Assembly (NCBI RefSeq): GCF_001618145.1
Contig: NZ_LQNF01000006.1
Span: forward strand, 1-64,000
DNA length: 64,000 nt
Origin: Oceanobacillus damuensis
GTDB taxonomy: Bacteria; Bacillota; Bacilli; Bacillales; Amphibacillaceae
Direction of reading: 5' to 3'
Shown: positions 9,073 to 16,685 of the stretch, piece by piece
Numbering within the stretch: position 1 is the stretch's first letter
Layout: the number at the start of each line of letters is the position of its first letter
Position numbers and translations under genes: made by a program
The notes under the pieces: generated by a model
Seen by the model: only the letters and a program-made list of their open reading frames with translations
What the model was told of the DNA's origin: nothing
Databases searched by the model: none

Positions 9073-9107
9073 TAAAAATTCCCCGATTCAGGCTAAACAC
9101 ATCGGGG
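9073..9107 (-). terminator. Terminator of the AtoE-like transporter gene
   Basis: CCCCGAT (9081-9087) and ATCGGGG (9101-9107) form the stem; on the minus strand it is followed by AATTTTTATTT. Confidence 0.8.
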
Positions 9108-9117
9108 ACAAACCAGA

Positions 9118-10446
9118 TCAGAAGAATAATAGTCCAACAGATATCGGGATAAAGCTGAAGAAAAGCATCATGACACAAAATCCCATTATGTCCCGAACCT
9201 TCAGCCCGGCAATTGCCAGAGCAGGCAGCGCCCAAAATGGCTGAATCATATTTGTCCACGCATCTCCCCACGCAACGGCCATCGCGGTTTTTGCTGTATC
9301 TGCCCCGATTGCAAGAGCCGCTTCAATCATAATAGGACCCTGTACGGCCCATTGGCCACCACCGGATGGCACAAAAAAGTTGACAATACCAGCACTGATG
9401 AAGGAGAAAAGTGGCAGCGTAAATTCAGTAGAAAAGCTGACAAACCATAGGGACATTTGTTCCGAAAGGCCCGAAGCAACCATCATTCCCATAATCCCTG
9501 CGTAAAATGGGAATTGGATAATAATTCCCCCTGCATTTTTAACCCCACTACTTACCGTATCAAGAAAACGTCTTGGAGTCTTATGAAGGAGAATACCAAG
9601 GAACAGAAGGATGAAGTTTACAATATTGATATTTAGATCAAAGCCATTTAAGACAAAGTGATAGACGATGAATGCAAGCCCCATCATTCCGATAATCAGG
9701 GACACAATTCGACTGTTTTCCAGTTTTTCAGCTGGTGTTTCAGGTTGTACCATTTCCGATTCTGTTTCCACATCGTTTTCCGTATTCAATAAGGAAGTAT
9801 CTGTATTGTTCAGCGGATCTGTACCTATCAATAGGTAACGGTTAAAGAAAGGTAATGTAATAACTAAAATGAGCACAGTAAGAATGTTAAAAGGGCTGAA
9901 CAATGTTTCAACAACAGGGATTGTTCCCCCTATTGCTTCTTCCAGAAAATGCCCTGGTGTTGCAATAGTCAATGGAATTGAACCAGAAAGGCCACCATGC
10001 CAGACAAGCATGCCGCTGTATCCACTGGCAATTAAAAGACGGTAGTCAACGGATGGAACTCGTTTAGCAACATGAATGGCAAAAAGTGCCCCAACTACAA
10101 GACCGAATCCGTAGTTGATTAAACATGCAATGACGGCAACGAATGTGACTAACATTACTGCCTGTGCTGGTGTATTTGCGAGTGTGCTGAGTTTTGCCAG
10201 AAAGTTTTTGACAAACGGTGTATTTGCTAAAATATACCCGGTAACAACAATCAGAGACATTTGCATCGCAAAAGCGAGTAAATCCCAAAATCCGGTACCC
10301 CAGTGTTCAATCATTTGGACAGGTCCACTGTCGGTGAAGACAACACCTAACAGATATACTATAAATGTTAAAATAATGGCAAATAAAAAAGCATCCGGTA
10401 AGTATCTTTGAACCATCCTGTCGAAGAAAAAGGTTAAGGCTTTCAA
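9118..10446 (-). CDS. Short-chain fatty acid transporter, AtoE family
   Basis: The 442-residue protein is a polytopic membrane protein of the AtoE / short-chain fatty acid transporter family. Recognisable stretches are FFDRMVQRYLPDAFLFAIILTF at the N terminus, WHGGLSGSIPLTIATPGHF in the middle and FVPSGGGQWAVQGPIM near the C terminus. The family probably exchanges or imports butyrate-like acids or citrate-type anions. The start is TTG at 10446, preceded by GGGGGAATTCAT; the next upstream ATG would add 45 residues lacking any family feature. It is a single-gene unit, divergent from aprX, with its own terminator. Confidence 0.87.
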   Translation of the reverse strand: MKALTFFFDRMVQRYLPDAFLFAIILTFIVYLLGVVFTDSGPVQMIEHWGTGFWDLLAFAMQMSLIVVTGYILANTPFVKNFLAKLSTLANTPAQAVMLVTFVAVIACLINYGFGLVVGALFAIHVAKRVPSVDYRLLIASGYSGMLVWHGGLSGSIPLTIATPGHFLEEAIGGTIPVVETLFSPFNILTVLILVITLPFFNRYLLIGTDPLNNTDTSLLNTENDVETESEMVQPETPAEKLENSRIVSLIIGMMGLAFIVYHFVLNGFDLNINIVNFILLFLGILLHKTPRRFLDTVSSGVKNAGGIIIQFPFYAGIMGMMVASGLSEQMSLWFVSFSTEFTLPLFSFISAGIVNFFVPSGGGQWAVQGPIMIEAALAIGADTAKTAMAVAWGDAWTNMIQPFWALPALAIAGLKVRDIMGFCVMMLFFSFIPISVGLLFF

Positions 10447-10696
10447 ATGAATTCCCCCTTTGTTTTTAATAAGTGTTTGCACATATGTTATCACAAGATT
10501 CAATAATATTAAAATTTCAATAGATTGTATGCTTGTCATCAAACAAAAAGAACAGAAAAATAAGTGATCATTCTCTACCACATGTAAAGCTGTACGACAA
10601 CCACTGATTGAAGTATTACTTTATTAATGGAAATATCTACTAATCTACTATTATTTAAGAGAGTATTTTGAAAAATAGTTAAGTTGTCCGATTGTT

Positions 10697-10717
10697 TTAT
10701 CAATTCTGTATTGATAA
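10697..10717. promoter_or_regulatory. Inverted repeat upstream of aprX, possible operator
   Basis: TTATCAAT (10697-10704) and ATTGATAA (10710-10717) are perfect arms around TCTGT, 46 bp before the aprX start. No convincing -35/-10 pair was found nearby. The remaining intergenic DNA (10447-10762) is A+T-rich and shows nothing else. Confidence 0.35.
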
Positions 10718-10762
10718 GCTTTAATAGATAAGTTTGTAATTGAATATAAAAGGAGGAGTAAA

Positions 10763-12070
10763 ATGAGTAAAAGGAACAGAATATGGTTTGAAGATGCTGA
10801 CAGGAAACTGGATCCTGGCTTAGTGGAACAATTGCGGACCAATCGACAGGTTGATCCTAATGATACGAGCAGCAACGAAATACCAATCATCGTTTATTTG
10901 AAGAAAAATTGCGACAACGCAAAAAAAGACGACCTCCTTAAATTCTGCAATTATGACTCCCATAACAAATTGGAAAAAGAACTTTCAAGCATTAACGGCA
11001 TGAAAGGCTACTTAACCCCTGGAATGATTAAACAGATTAAAGATCATGAAGCTGTAGATCGAATCTTTTACGACAGAATTGTATCTGCCTATCTGGACAT
11101 TGCAAGCGAACAGATCGGTGCAGTAAATGTCCACACCCAGCATAACCTGACTGGAAATGGAGTTACGATAGCCGTCATTGATACAGGTATACACCCACAC
11201 GAAGACTTAACCAATCCAACAAACAGAATCGTTGCATTCCGGGATTTCGTCAACGAACAAAACGAGCCATATGATGATAACGGACATGGAACCCATTGTG
11301 CTGGTGATGCAGCCGGAAATGGCCATCTATCAAATGGAAGATATATCGGCCCAGCAACAAATGCATCCGTTATCGGAATAAAAGTATTAGATGAACAAGG
11401 AAGCGGCAGATTATCAACCATTATAGAAGGCTTGGAATGGTGCATTGCAAATAAAGAAGCATACAATATACGCATTGTCTCCCTTTCTCTTGGAGCACCT
11501 GCCTATGAATCTTTTAGGGAAGATCCATTGTCATTGGCTGCTCAGGAAGCATGGCATAAAGGAATTGTCGTATGTGCTGCTGCCGGAAACAGCGGTCCTG
11601 CCAAAGCAACAATCAGCACTCCGGCCATCGATCCATTTATCATCACTGTAGGATCTACCGATGATCAGGATACGCTGGATCGTACAGATGATTCTATAGC
11701 AGACTACTCCAGCAGAGGCCCGACAATTGATTCGTTTGTCAAACCGGATATTTACGCTCCTGGCACAAATATCATTTCACTATTAGCTTCTGGATCAGCT
11801 ATTGAGTCACAATTACCGGAGATGATCGTTGATGAAAATTATATTCAATTATCAGGTACATCCATGGCAACGCCAATATGTGCGGGTGTTATTGCCTTAA
11901 TGCTGGAAGCTAATCCACATCTTAGTCCGAATGATATAAAAAGCATTTTGAAGGCCACTTCCCAGCCAACACTTGATGATCTTTGGGGATATATTGAAGC
12001 GGAAAATGCAGTAGAAATGGCAAAGAATTATCAAACGAAGCTTCCTGCTGAAACAGTTCAGGAAAGCTGA
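10763..12070 (+). CDS. aprX: AprX-like intracellular subtilisin-family serine protease
   Basis: A 435-residue S8 peptidase with the full catalytic triad: Asp140 in AVIDTG, His175 in NGHGTHCAG and Ser367 in SGTSMATP, plus oxyanion Asn276 in AAAGNSGP. It has no signal peptide, and an N-terminal segment of about 120 residues with a propeptide-like stretch (YLTPGMIKQIKDHEAVDRIFYD) precedes the catalytic domain. Length and lack of export signal match the B. subtilis intracellular alkaline protease AprX (442 residues) better than the secreted subtilisins. AAGGAGGAG precedes the ATG. It is monocistronic with its own terminator, and stationary-phase expression is likely by analogy. Confidence 0.9.
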   Translation: MSKRNRIWFEDADRKLDPGLVEQLRTNRQVDPNDTSSNEIPIIVYLKKNCDNAKKDDLLKFCNYDSHNKLEKELSSINGMKGYLTPGMIKQIKDHEAVDRIFYDRIVSAYLDIASEQIGAVNVHTQHNLTGNGVTIAVIDTGIHPHEDLTNPTNRIVAFRDFVNEQNEPYDDNGHGTHCAGDAAGNGHLSNGRYIGPATNASVIGIKVLDEQGSGRLSTIIEGLEWCIANKEAYNIRIVSLSLGAPAYESFREDPLSLAAQEAWHKGIVVCAAAGNSGPAKATISTPAIDPFIITVGSTDDQDTLDRTDDSIADYSSRGPTIDSFVKPDIYAPGTNIISLLASGSAIESQLPEMIVDENYIQLSGTSMATPICAGVIALMLEANPHLSPNDIKSILKATSQPTLDDLWGYIEAENAVEMAKNYQTKLPAETVQES

Positions 12071-12087
12071 CAGGGAAGAGGAATGGA

Positions 12088-12115
12088 GGGAGGACAGATT
12101 AGTGTTCTCCCTTTT
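12088..12115 (+). terminator. Terminator of aprX
   Basis: GGGAGGACA (12088-12096) pairs with TGTTCTCCC (12103-12111) with one G-U pair, followed by TTTT. Confidence 0.75.
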
Positions 12116-12146
12116 CCTATGCATTTTTCGTGAGCAGAATGGGCAA

Positions 12147-12530
12147 GACCCCACAACAAAAAGACGGGGTCACCTTAAGCAGCATATGGCCGTCCCTCCC
12201 GATTATAAAAAGCCATCATGTGAAAGGTGGTTTATATGTGTTTAAGGGATGAGGTGAAGGATGAAGAAACCCCCATTGGGTGAAGTTATATAATAGATGA
12301 ATAATATTGGAAATAACTGATCTGTACAGGAAGCCTGTACATATTCAAGGAAGTGAATAATAGTAAGATTAATAGAAAGGAGTTCTGGCAGGGGTCTCAT
12401 CCCCCGCTGGAAAGGCGGGGTGTATCCGCTATGAATACGCATCTATCGTATTATGTAGCCGTTCTCTGTTGTAAGAGAACGGAAGTGCGGAAGTAGTTCA
12501 TGTGAAAACAGAACAAGACTGGGCAGATAA
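12147..12530 (+). ncRNA. Candidate structured RNA or relic of a mobile element, unidentified
   Basis: This gene-free stretch holds a string of hairpins: GACCCC/GGGGTC (around 12148-12171), AAGCCATC/GGTGGTTT (12210-12232, with G-U pairs), TGTACAGG/CCTGTACA (12323-12341), CCCCGC/GCGGGG (12402-12420), AATACG/CGTATT (12434-12452) and CCGTTCTCT/AGAGAACGG (12459-12482). GGGG at 12391-12394 could instead pair with the CCCC of the fourth hairpin, giving alternative folds. I checked it by eye against RNase P, SRP RNA, 6S, T-box, glmS, group I and group II introns and IscB-type omega RNAs and found no convincing match. A strand call of plus is a guess. A palindrome-carrying IS200/IS605-like remnant is another possibility. 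Confidence 0.4.
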
Positions 12531-12600
12531 CAGAGAATGCAATAAGTGATTTCCTCCCTTATCAAATTTAATACAGATGGTAATTCTCTCCAAGGGAGTG

Positions 12601-12864
12601 TTATTTTTTTTTATAAGTGATCGGATATTGTTCTTTAATTTTATCTGTAAATTCCCAGAAGCCATATGTCTTGCTAAAGTCATATTTCCGGATGATTTCG
12701 ATCGTCCTTATTTTCAATTCCTGGTATAAGTCGTCCTGTTCCTGAGGAGAAGTCTGCTGTAAAGAGACTCTGATTTTAGGCTCAAACATGTGAAGAACTA
12801 TTTCCAAGGATTCGATATCATTCTGCAACTGGACTTTTTTGGTCAAGTCAATAAGTCGTGTCAT
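12601..12864 (-). CDS. RsoA-like sigma co-factor (partner of SigO-type sigma)
   Basis: The 87-residue protein has a segment (FEPKIRVSLQQTSPQEQDDL then YQELKIRTIEIIRKYDF) resembling the helix-turn-helix/sigma region 2-like domain found in RsoA of B. subtilis, a 79-residue protein that works with SigO to form a two-part sigma factor. The position directly after a SigO-like gene and a YvrJ-like gene supports this. Its ATG overlaps the yvrJ stop (ATGA), so it is translationally coupled. It ends in a lysine run coded by the A-tract that is also the T-tract of the plus strand. Identity is inferred mainly from context and size. Confidence 0.6.
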   Translation of the reverse strand: MTRLIDLTKKVQLQNDIESLEIVLHMFEPKIRVSLQQTSPQEQDDLYQELKIRTIEIIRKYDFSKTYGFWEFTDKIKEQYPITYKKK

Positions 12865-13034
12865 GAAATATCCCTCCTTAACTCTTTAATAACATCTGTC
12901 AGATTTCTTGAATGCTTTTCCAGCTGTTCCATTCTGACTTCATAACGTATTAATAAAAACAAGGTAACTAAAACCGGAAATCCGACATCCTGCAGCAATT
13001 GAATAAAATAAGAGAAAGCAGAAATATCATTCAT
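12861..13034 (-). CDS. yvrJ: YvrJ family small membrane protein
   Basis: This 57-residue protein has one N-terminal membrane helix followed by a charged helix (MNDISAFSYFIQLLQDVGFP, then VLVTLFLLIRYEVRMEQLE). GFP followed by a hydrophobic run and an RYE/RFE motif is typical of the YvrJ family, whose gene lies in the SigO regulon of B. subtilis. Function is unknown. AGGAGG precedes the ATG; the frame overlaps the sigma gene by 8 bases and the RsoA-like gene by 4, so the three form one tightly packed operon. Confidence 0.8.
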   Translation of the reverse strand: MNDISAFSYFIQLLQDVGFPVLVTLFLLIRYEVRMEQLEKHSRNLTDVIKELRRDIS

Positions 13035-13668
13035 GTTTTCCCTCCTTTTCCAATAAATGCCTTTTTACATTTGATAAAGCTGTTTTTCTTGTTTTGGAAA
13101 TCGATTGCTGGGAGACACCTTCTTTTGCTGCAATTTCCGTATCCGACATATTGAATAGATACGATAATTCCAAAATATATTTCTGTCTAGGTGTAATGGA
13201 ACGAATAGCATGATAAAGAGCGGGATTACCAATGTTACTCTCAAGGCGGTAGTCGTTGGCAAATGCTTCCTGGTCAACTGGCAGTGCGTGCTGGTCATAG
13301 ATAAGATCCATTATTGAAACATTACTATTATCTTCATCCTCCATTGGCTGATCCAAAATTAACAATTGCCTTTTTCTGTCGCGCTTGAATTTTTGATCGA
13401 AACGGATGGCATGTCTTCTTAGATCATTGGATAATTGACTGATTAATCTTATTTCAGCAAGGTGTTCCCGAAATGCTTTGTCCAAAGCTTTTTTCGCCTC
13501 AGGTGACGAAAAACGAATAGACTGTTCCAACAGAGACCAGTTTTCTTTATTCTGCAGAAAGGACTGAAGCAGGTTGTTGCGGAAAATCAACTCATTATCA
13601 TTAATATACTTCCTTGCCCAACTGTATTCACATTGGTCCTCGTTTTCAGGAATTGTTTTTTCTTTCAT
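13027..13668 (-). CDS. SigO (YvrI)-like alternative sigma factor
   Basis: The 213-residue protein has a sigma-70 region 4 at the C terminus (ITPRQKYILELSYLFNMSDT, then EIAAKEGVSQQSISKTRKTAL, a helix-turn-helix) and little recognisable region 2. This is the arrangement of B. subtilis SigO, which borrows region 2 function from RsoA. A ribosome-binding site GGGAGG lies nine bases before the ATG. The operon with yvrJ and an RsoA-like gene strengthens the call, although SigO in B. subtilis sits near oxdC and rsiO (yvrL), neither of which is here. In B. subtilis the system responds to acid or cell-envelope stress; the local trigger is unknown. Confidence 0.75.
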   Translation of the reverse strand: MKEKTIPENEDQCEYSWARKYINDNELIFRNNLLQSFLQNKENWSLLEQSIRFSSPEAKKALDKAFREHLAEIRLISQLSNDLRRHAIRFDQKFKRDRKRQLLILDQPMEDEDNSNVSIMDLIYDQHALPVDQEAFANDYRLESNIGNPALYHAIRSITPRQKYILELSYLFNMSDTEIAAKEGVSQQSISKTRKTALSNVKRHLLEKEGKHE

Positions 13669-14014
13669 CCTAATTTTCCTCCCTTCTATTTAATAAAGGC
13701 AAAATTAATGACTATGACACAACCTGAAAGAACGTCTGTTTCCTACATTATAGTAAATATTTACAGTTTTTTCTATATAATCTGTATTTTGATTTTTAAC
13801 ATAAAGAGGTTGTGATTCGGGATATTTAAGTGCCTTTATATAGAGAATAGGGAACAATGACTGAGTTATCCATACTAATTTAGGGAGGAAAATGAAGAAA
13901 ACTGTTTTAAAAACAACGGAAGCATACTATTTTAGCAAGAAATAAGGCAAATTGACCATGCTCAAAATACCAGGAAAAATTTACAAAAAAAATTAACAAG
14001 TGATAAGAAATGAA
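13669..14014. other. Intergenic region upstream of the sigma operon
   Basis: A+T-rich DNA between the sigma operon start and the end of yjbQ. It must contain the sigma operon promoter on the minus strand, but I cannot point to a consensus, as expected if an alternative sigma factor drives it. No gene is seen. Confidence 0.5.
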
Positions 14015-14045
14015 GGGATAAAGAACACGCACCAGTTCTTATCCC
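14015..14045 (-). terminator. Terminator overlapping the yjbQ stop
   Basis: GGGATAAAGAAC and GTTCTTATCCC pair with one bulged A; on the minus strand the hairpin starts within the stop codon region and is followed by TTCATTTCTTA. Confidence 0.7.
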
Positions 14046-14443
14046 TCGATTACTTTTACAATATACTTCCTGTTTTTTCTCGGTCCATCAAATTCACAAA
14101 AATATACACCCTGCCATGTGCCGAGGACAAGATCGCCGTTAGAGATAATCAGCGTTTGGGCATGACCGACTGTGCTCACCTTCAAATGCGATGCTGTATT
14201 TCCTTCCATATGTCGGTCTTTAGGGTGCTCCCACGGATACACCTCATCCAGTCTCATGAGCATATCTTTTTTCACATCAGGATCTGCATTCTCATTTACA
14301 GTGATTCCGGCTGTAGTATGCAGGGAGGAAACGACAGCAATCCCGTCAGAAATACCTTGATCGTGTATCCACCTTTCAATTTCTGCAGTGATATCAATCA
14401 TTTCATCATGACGACTCGTGTTCAGTTGGAATGTTTTTAACAT
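14039..14443 (-). CDS. YjbQ family protein (UPF0047, secondary thiamine-phosphate synthase type)
   Basis: The 134-residue protein belongs to the UPF0047/YjbQ family, a compact fold with weak thiamine-phosphate synthase activity in some members. Conserved motifs visible are [37 protein letters not shown] and [15 protein letters not shown]; the three His residues form a putative metal site. The physiological role is not settled. ATG at 14443 is preferred to ATGs at 14452 and 14449, because the GGGAAAGG site lies too close to those. It is a single-gene unit. Confidence 0.88.
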   Translation of the reverse strand: MLKTFQLNTSRHDEMIDITAEIERWIHDQGISDGIAVVSSLHTTAGITVNENADPDVKKDMLMRLDEVYPWEHPKDRHMEGNTASHLKVSTVGHAQTLIISNGDLVLGTWQGVYFCEFDGPRKNRKYIVKVIEG

Positions 14444-14482
14444 GTTCATCATCCTTTCCCATCTTATTTTACTAGAAGGTTG

Positions 14483-14511
14483 TGGTGCCTGTCACTCCCC
14501 GATATTTGTCG
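14483..14511. repeat. 28-bp dispersed repeat, copy 1
   Basis: GGTGCCTGTCACTCCCCGAT then ATTTGTCG; the same unit occurs at 22888-22915 and, inverted, at 24154-24181 with one or two differences. Confidence 0.85.
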
Positions 14512-14639
14512 AATTATGTTCCGTTAATAATCAAAATATTCGACATTCCAAATTATGACTACACACCTTATAATTTTAAACCGATAAATATAATAAGCAG
14601 TTTTTGATGCGCTACATATATACAACCAGGAGGTAACCT

Positions 14640-15425
14640 ATGGATAAAACATCAATTATCGGATTAATATTAGGGTTTTTAGCTGTCGGAGTGGGAATGG
14701 TACTTAAGGGGGTCGGTGTGGGAGCTCTGGTAAACCCGGCTGCAATCTTAATTATACTATTAGGAACAGTAGCAGCTGTGACCATTGCATTCCCGGGCAG
14801 CACACTAAAAAAGGTGCCTGCTTTATTTAAAATTCTTTTTACAGAGCAAAGCACGACAAATACAAAAGATTTGATTGAAATGTTCAGTGAATGGGCTGAT
14901 CAGACAAGAAAAGAAGGCATTCTGACACTTGAGCAGAAAGTGGCTGATGTGAAAGATCCTTTCCTGTCTTCTGGATTGCAGCTTGCGATAGACGGACAGT
15001 CCCCAGATTTTATTAAAGATATTATGCTGGAAAAAATCAATGCGATGGAACAGAGACATGAAGAAGGTGCGGCCATTTTCACTCAAGCCGGTACATACGC
15101 ACCGACACTGGGAGTGCTTGGTGCCGTAATCGGTCTGATTGCTGCGCTTGGAGATATGGCTGATATTGATGCCCTCGGTAAAGCGATTTCTGCTGCATTT
15201 ATAGCAACATTGCTCGGTATTTTTACCGGTTATGTACTTTGGCATCCATTTGCAAATAAACTTCGCGAAAAATCGAAAAAAGAAGTATTGCAGAAAGAAA
15301 TTATGGTAGAAGGCATCCTGTCAATCACTACAGGAGATTCCAAAATGATTGTAAGAGAGAAACTTGGTTCACTGCTATCAAGTAAAGAGATGGTAGCATT
15401 GAAACAGGAGGATCTTTATGAGTAG
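14640..15425 (+). CDS. motA: MotA, flagellar stator ion-channel protein
   Basis: Stator subunit of 261 residues with the four membrane segments of MotA; it closely follows B. subtilis MotA from MDKTSIIGLILGF onward, including GTYAPTLGVLGAVIGLIAALG and TGYVLWHPFANKLREKSKKE. The cytoplasmic loop contains the charged residues that contact the rotor. AGGAGGT precedes the ATG. The stop overlaps the motB start by 8 bases, giving coupled translation and matched subunits. Similarity to MotA rather than MotP suggests an H+-driven stator, which is an inference. Confidence 0.96.
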   Translation: MDKTSIIGLILGFLAVGVGMVLKGVGVGALVNPAAILIILLGTVAAVTIAFPGSTLKKVPALFKILFTEQSTTNTKDLIEMFSEWADQTRKEGILTLEQKVADVKDPFLSSGLQLAIDGQSPDFIKDIMLEKINAMEQRHEEGAAIFTQAGTYAPTLGVLGAVIGLIAALGDMADIDALGKAISAAFIATLLGIFTGYVLWHPFANKLREKSKKEVLQKEIMVEGILSITTGDSKMIVREKLGSLLSSKEMVALKQEDLYE

Positions 15426-16209
15426 AAGAAAGAAGAAAAAGCAATCACATATCGATGAATCTTGGCTGCTCCCCTATTCCGATTTGCTTACACTTCTTGT
15501 TGCCCTTTTTATCGTATTATTTGCAATGAGTGATATCAATGTCCAAAAGTATGAACAACTTGCCAGTGTTTTTCGCAGTGAATTTTCAAGCAGTGGTACA
15601 GGTATTCTGGACCATAATGAATCTCCGATAGAATCACCTTTGGATCCAGGTGATCAGCAGAAGGAAGAAGAAGAGAATGAGGAAAAAGAAAAAGAAGAGC
15701 TGGACGAGAGCGGTGGAGAGGCTGAAGGAGAGCTTATTAAACTGGAGCAGCTGCAATCGATGATTCAGAATTATATTTATGAGAATAATCTTGCAGATAA
15801 ACTTGGAACGGAATTAACAGATGAAGGTTTACTGATTACCATTGTCAATGATGTGTTCTTTGATTCGGGAAGTGCTCAAGTGAAAGCGGAAGGAGTAGAA
15901 GTTGCCGAGGATGTCTCCAATCTGCTGTATACAGAGCCCCCACATCAAATAGTAATCAGTGGGCATGCCGATGATGTTCCGATTGGAACGTCAGAATTCA
16001 GCTCCAACTGGGAACTTAGTGTAACTCGTGCCTTGAACTTTATGAGTCTTGTTTTGGAAAATGAAGATTTGGATCCAACGCTTTTCAGTGCAAAGGGATT
16101 TGGGGAGTATAAGCCGCTTGTACCAAACACCAGTGATGAAAACCGCGCAAAGAACAGACGCGTGGAAGTACTGATTTTGCCAAACTATGATATAAGTACT
16201 TCTGAATAA
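15418..16209 (+). CDS. motB: MotB, flagellar stator protein with OmpA-like peptidoglycan-binding domain
   Basis: The 263-residue protein has a lysine-rich cytoplasmic N terminus, a single membrane helix with the ion-binding Asp22 (WLLPYSDLLTLLVALFIVLF), a long acidic linker (EEENEEKEKEELDES), and a C-terminal OmpA domain (ISGHADDVPIGT, NRAKNRRVEVLI) that anchors the stator to peptidoglycan. It pairs with MotA around the flagellar motor. Start ATG lies inside the end of motA with AGGAGGATC as ribosome-binding site. Confidence 0.96.
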   Translation: MSRRKKKKQSHIDESWLLPYSDLLTLLVALFIVLFAMSDINVQKYEQLASVFRSEFSSSGTGILDHNESPIESPLDPGDQQKEEEENEEKEKEELDESGGEAEGELIKLEQLQSMIQNYIYENNLADKLGTELTDEGLLITIVNDVFFDSGSAQVKAEGVEVAEDVSNLLYTEPPHQIVISGHADDVPIGTSEFSSNWELSVTRALNFMSLVLENEDLDPTLFSAKGFGEYKPLVPNTSDENRAKNRRVEVLILPNYDISTSE

Positions 16210-16542
16210 GATAATGCAGAAATGCCACAAGATAGAGATGTGAACGTTTTGTGATGAAACTCATAAAACGTTCATTTTGGCTGTCATGATCGTGCAAAAT
16301 GGCATTACAACAGATATTACAGCCCCGACTATGATGCATGGAAATACGACATTGTCCGGATATGAAAAGGCAATTCAATTAACGGCGGTTTTTGAGGGTG
16401 CCGGCGATTTGAACATGTTTTTGCTGTTGGATTGAATGGCATCATACTAAAGTTTGCAGCAGAAAACAGGAATGTTCCCGTTTTCTGTTTTTCTTTTGTT
16501 CTTCCATCTCCATTATTAGTGCTTCACAATTATCATGCATAA
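16210..16542. other. Intergenic region with possible pseudogene scrap
   Basis: An inverted repeat GAACGTTTT/AAAACGTTC after motB may attenuate transcription. A 49-codon frame (16286-16435, MIVQNGITTDITAPTMMHGN start) lacks a ribosome-binding site and could be a gene remnant. No gene is supported. Confidence 0.4.
16460..16498 (+). terminator. Terminator between motB and cheA
   Basis: CAGAAAAC (16460-16467) pairs with GTTTTCTG (16480-16487), followed by TTTTTCTTTTG. It separates motAB from cheAW transcription. Confidence 0.75.
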
Positions 16543-16550
16543 GCCGATAT
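16543..16550 (+). promoter_or_regulatory. SigD-type -10 element upstream of cheA
   Basis: GCCGATAT is an exact match to the B. subtilis SigD -10 consensus, 136 bp before cheA and after the terminator. The -35 position (around 16524-16528, CACA) does not match TAAA, so the promoter is only partly supported. Confidence 0.5.
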
Positions 16551-16685
16551 AAAATTTAGGAAATTTAACCTACATATAAAAGGTAAGACTATTGTTCCAT
16601 ATAGATTAATCAGCTATTCTTGACATAGCTTTTTGATCTGCTTAAGAATACAGCGGAAAATCGGAACTGAGAAAGGAAATGCCCT

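Noticed and set aside
12242-12442. Minus-strand frame in the hairpin region
   Set aside because: It has no ribosome-binding site and runs through several perfect hairpins, which is unlike a coding gene.
12147-12530. Group II intron, group I intron, T-box, glmS ribozyme or IscB omega RNA
   Set aside because: Hairpins are present, but the conserved core motifs of these classes (for example the bulged domain V, GGUGG T-box, or intron ends) are not seen.
16286-16435. 49-codon frame between motB and cheA
   Set aside because: No ribosome-binding site; could be the tail of a lost gene, but I cannot identify it.
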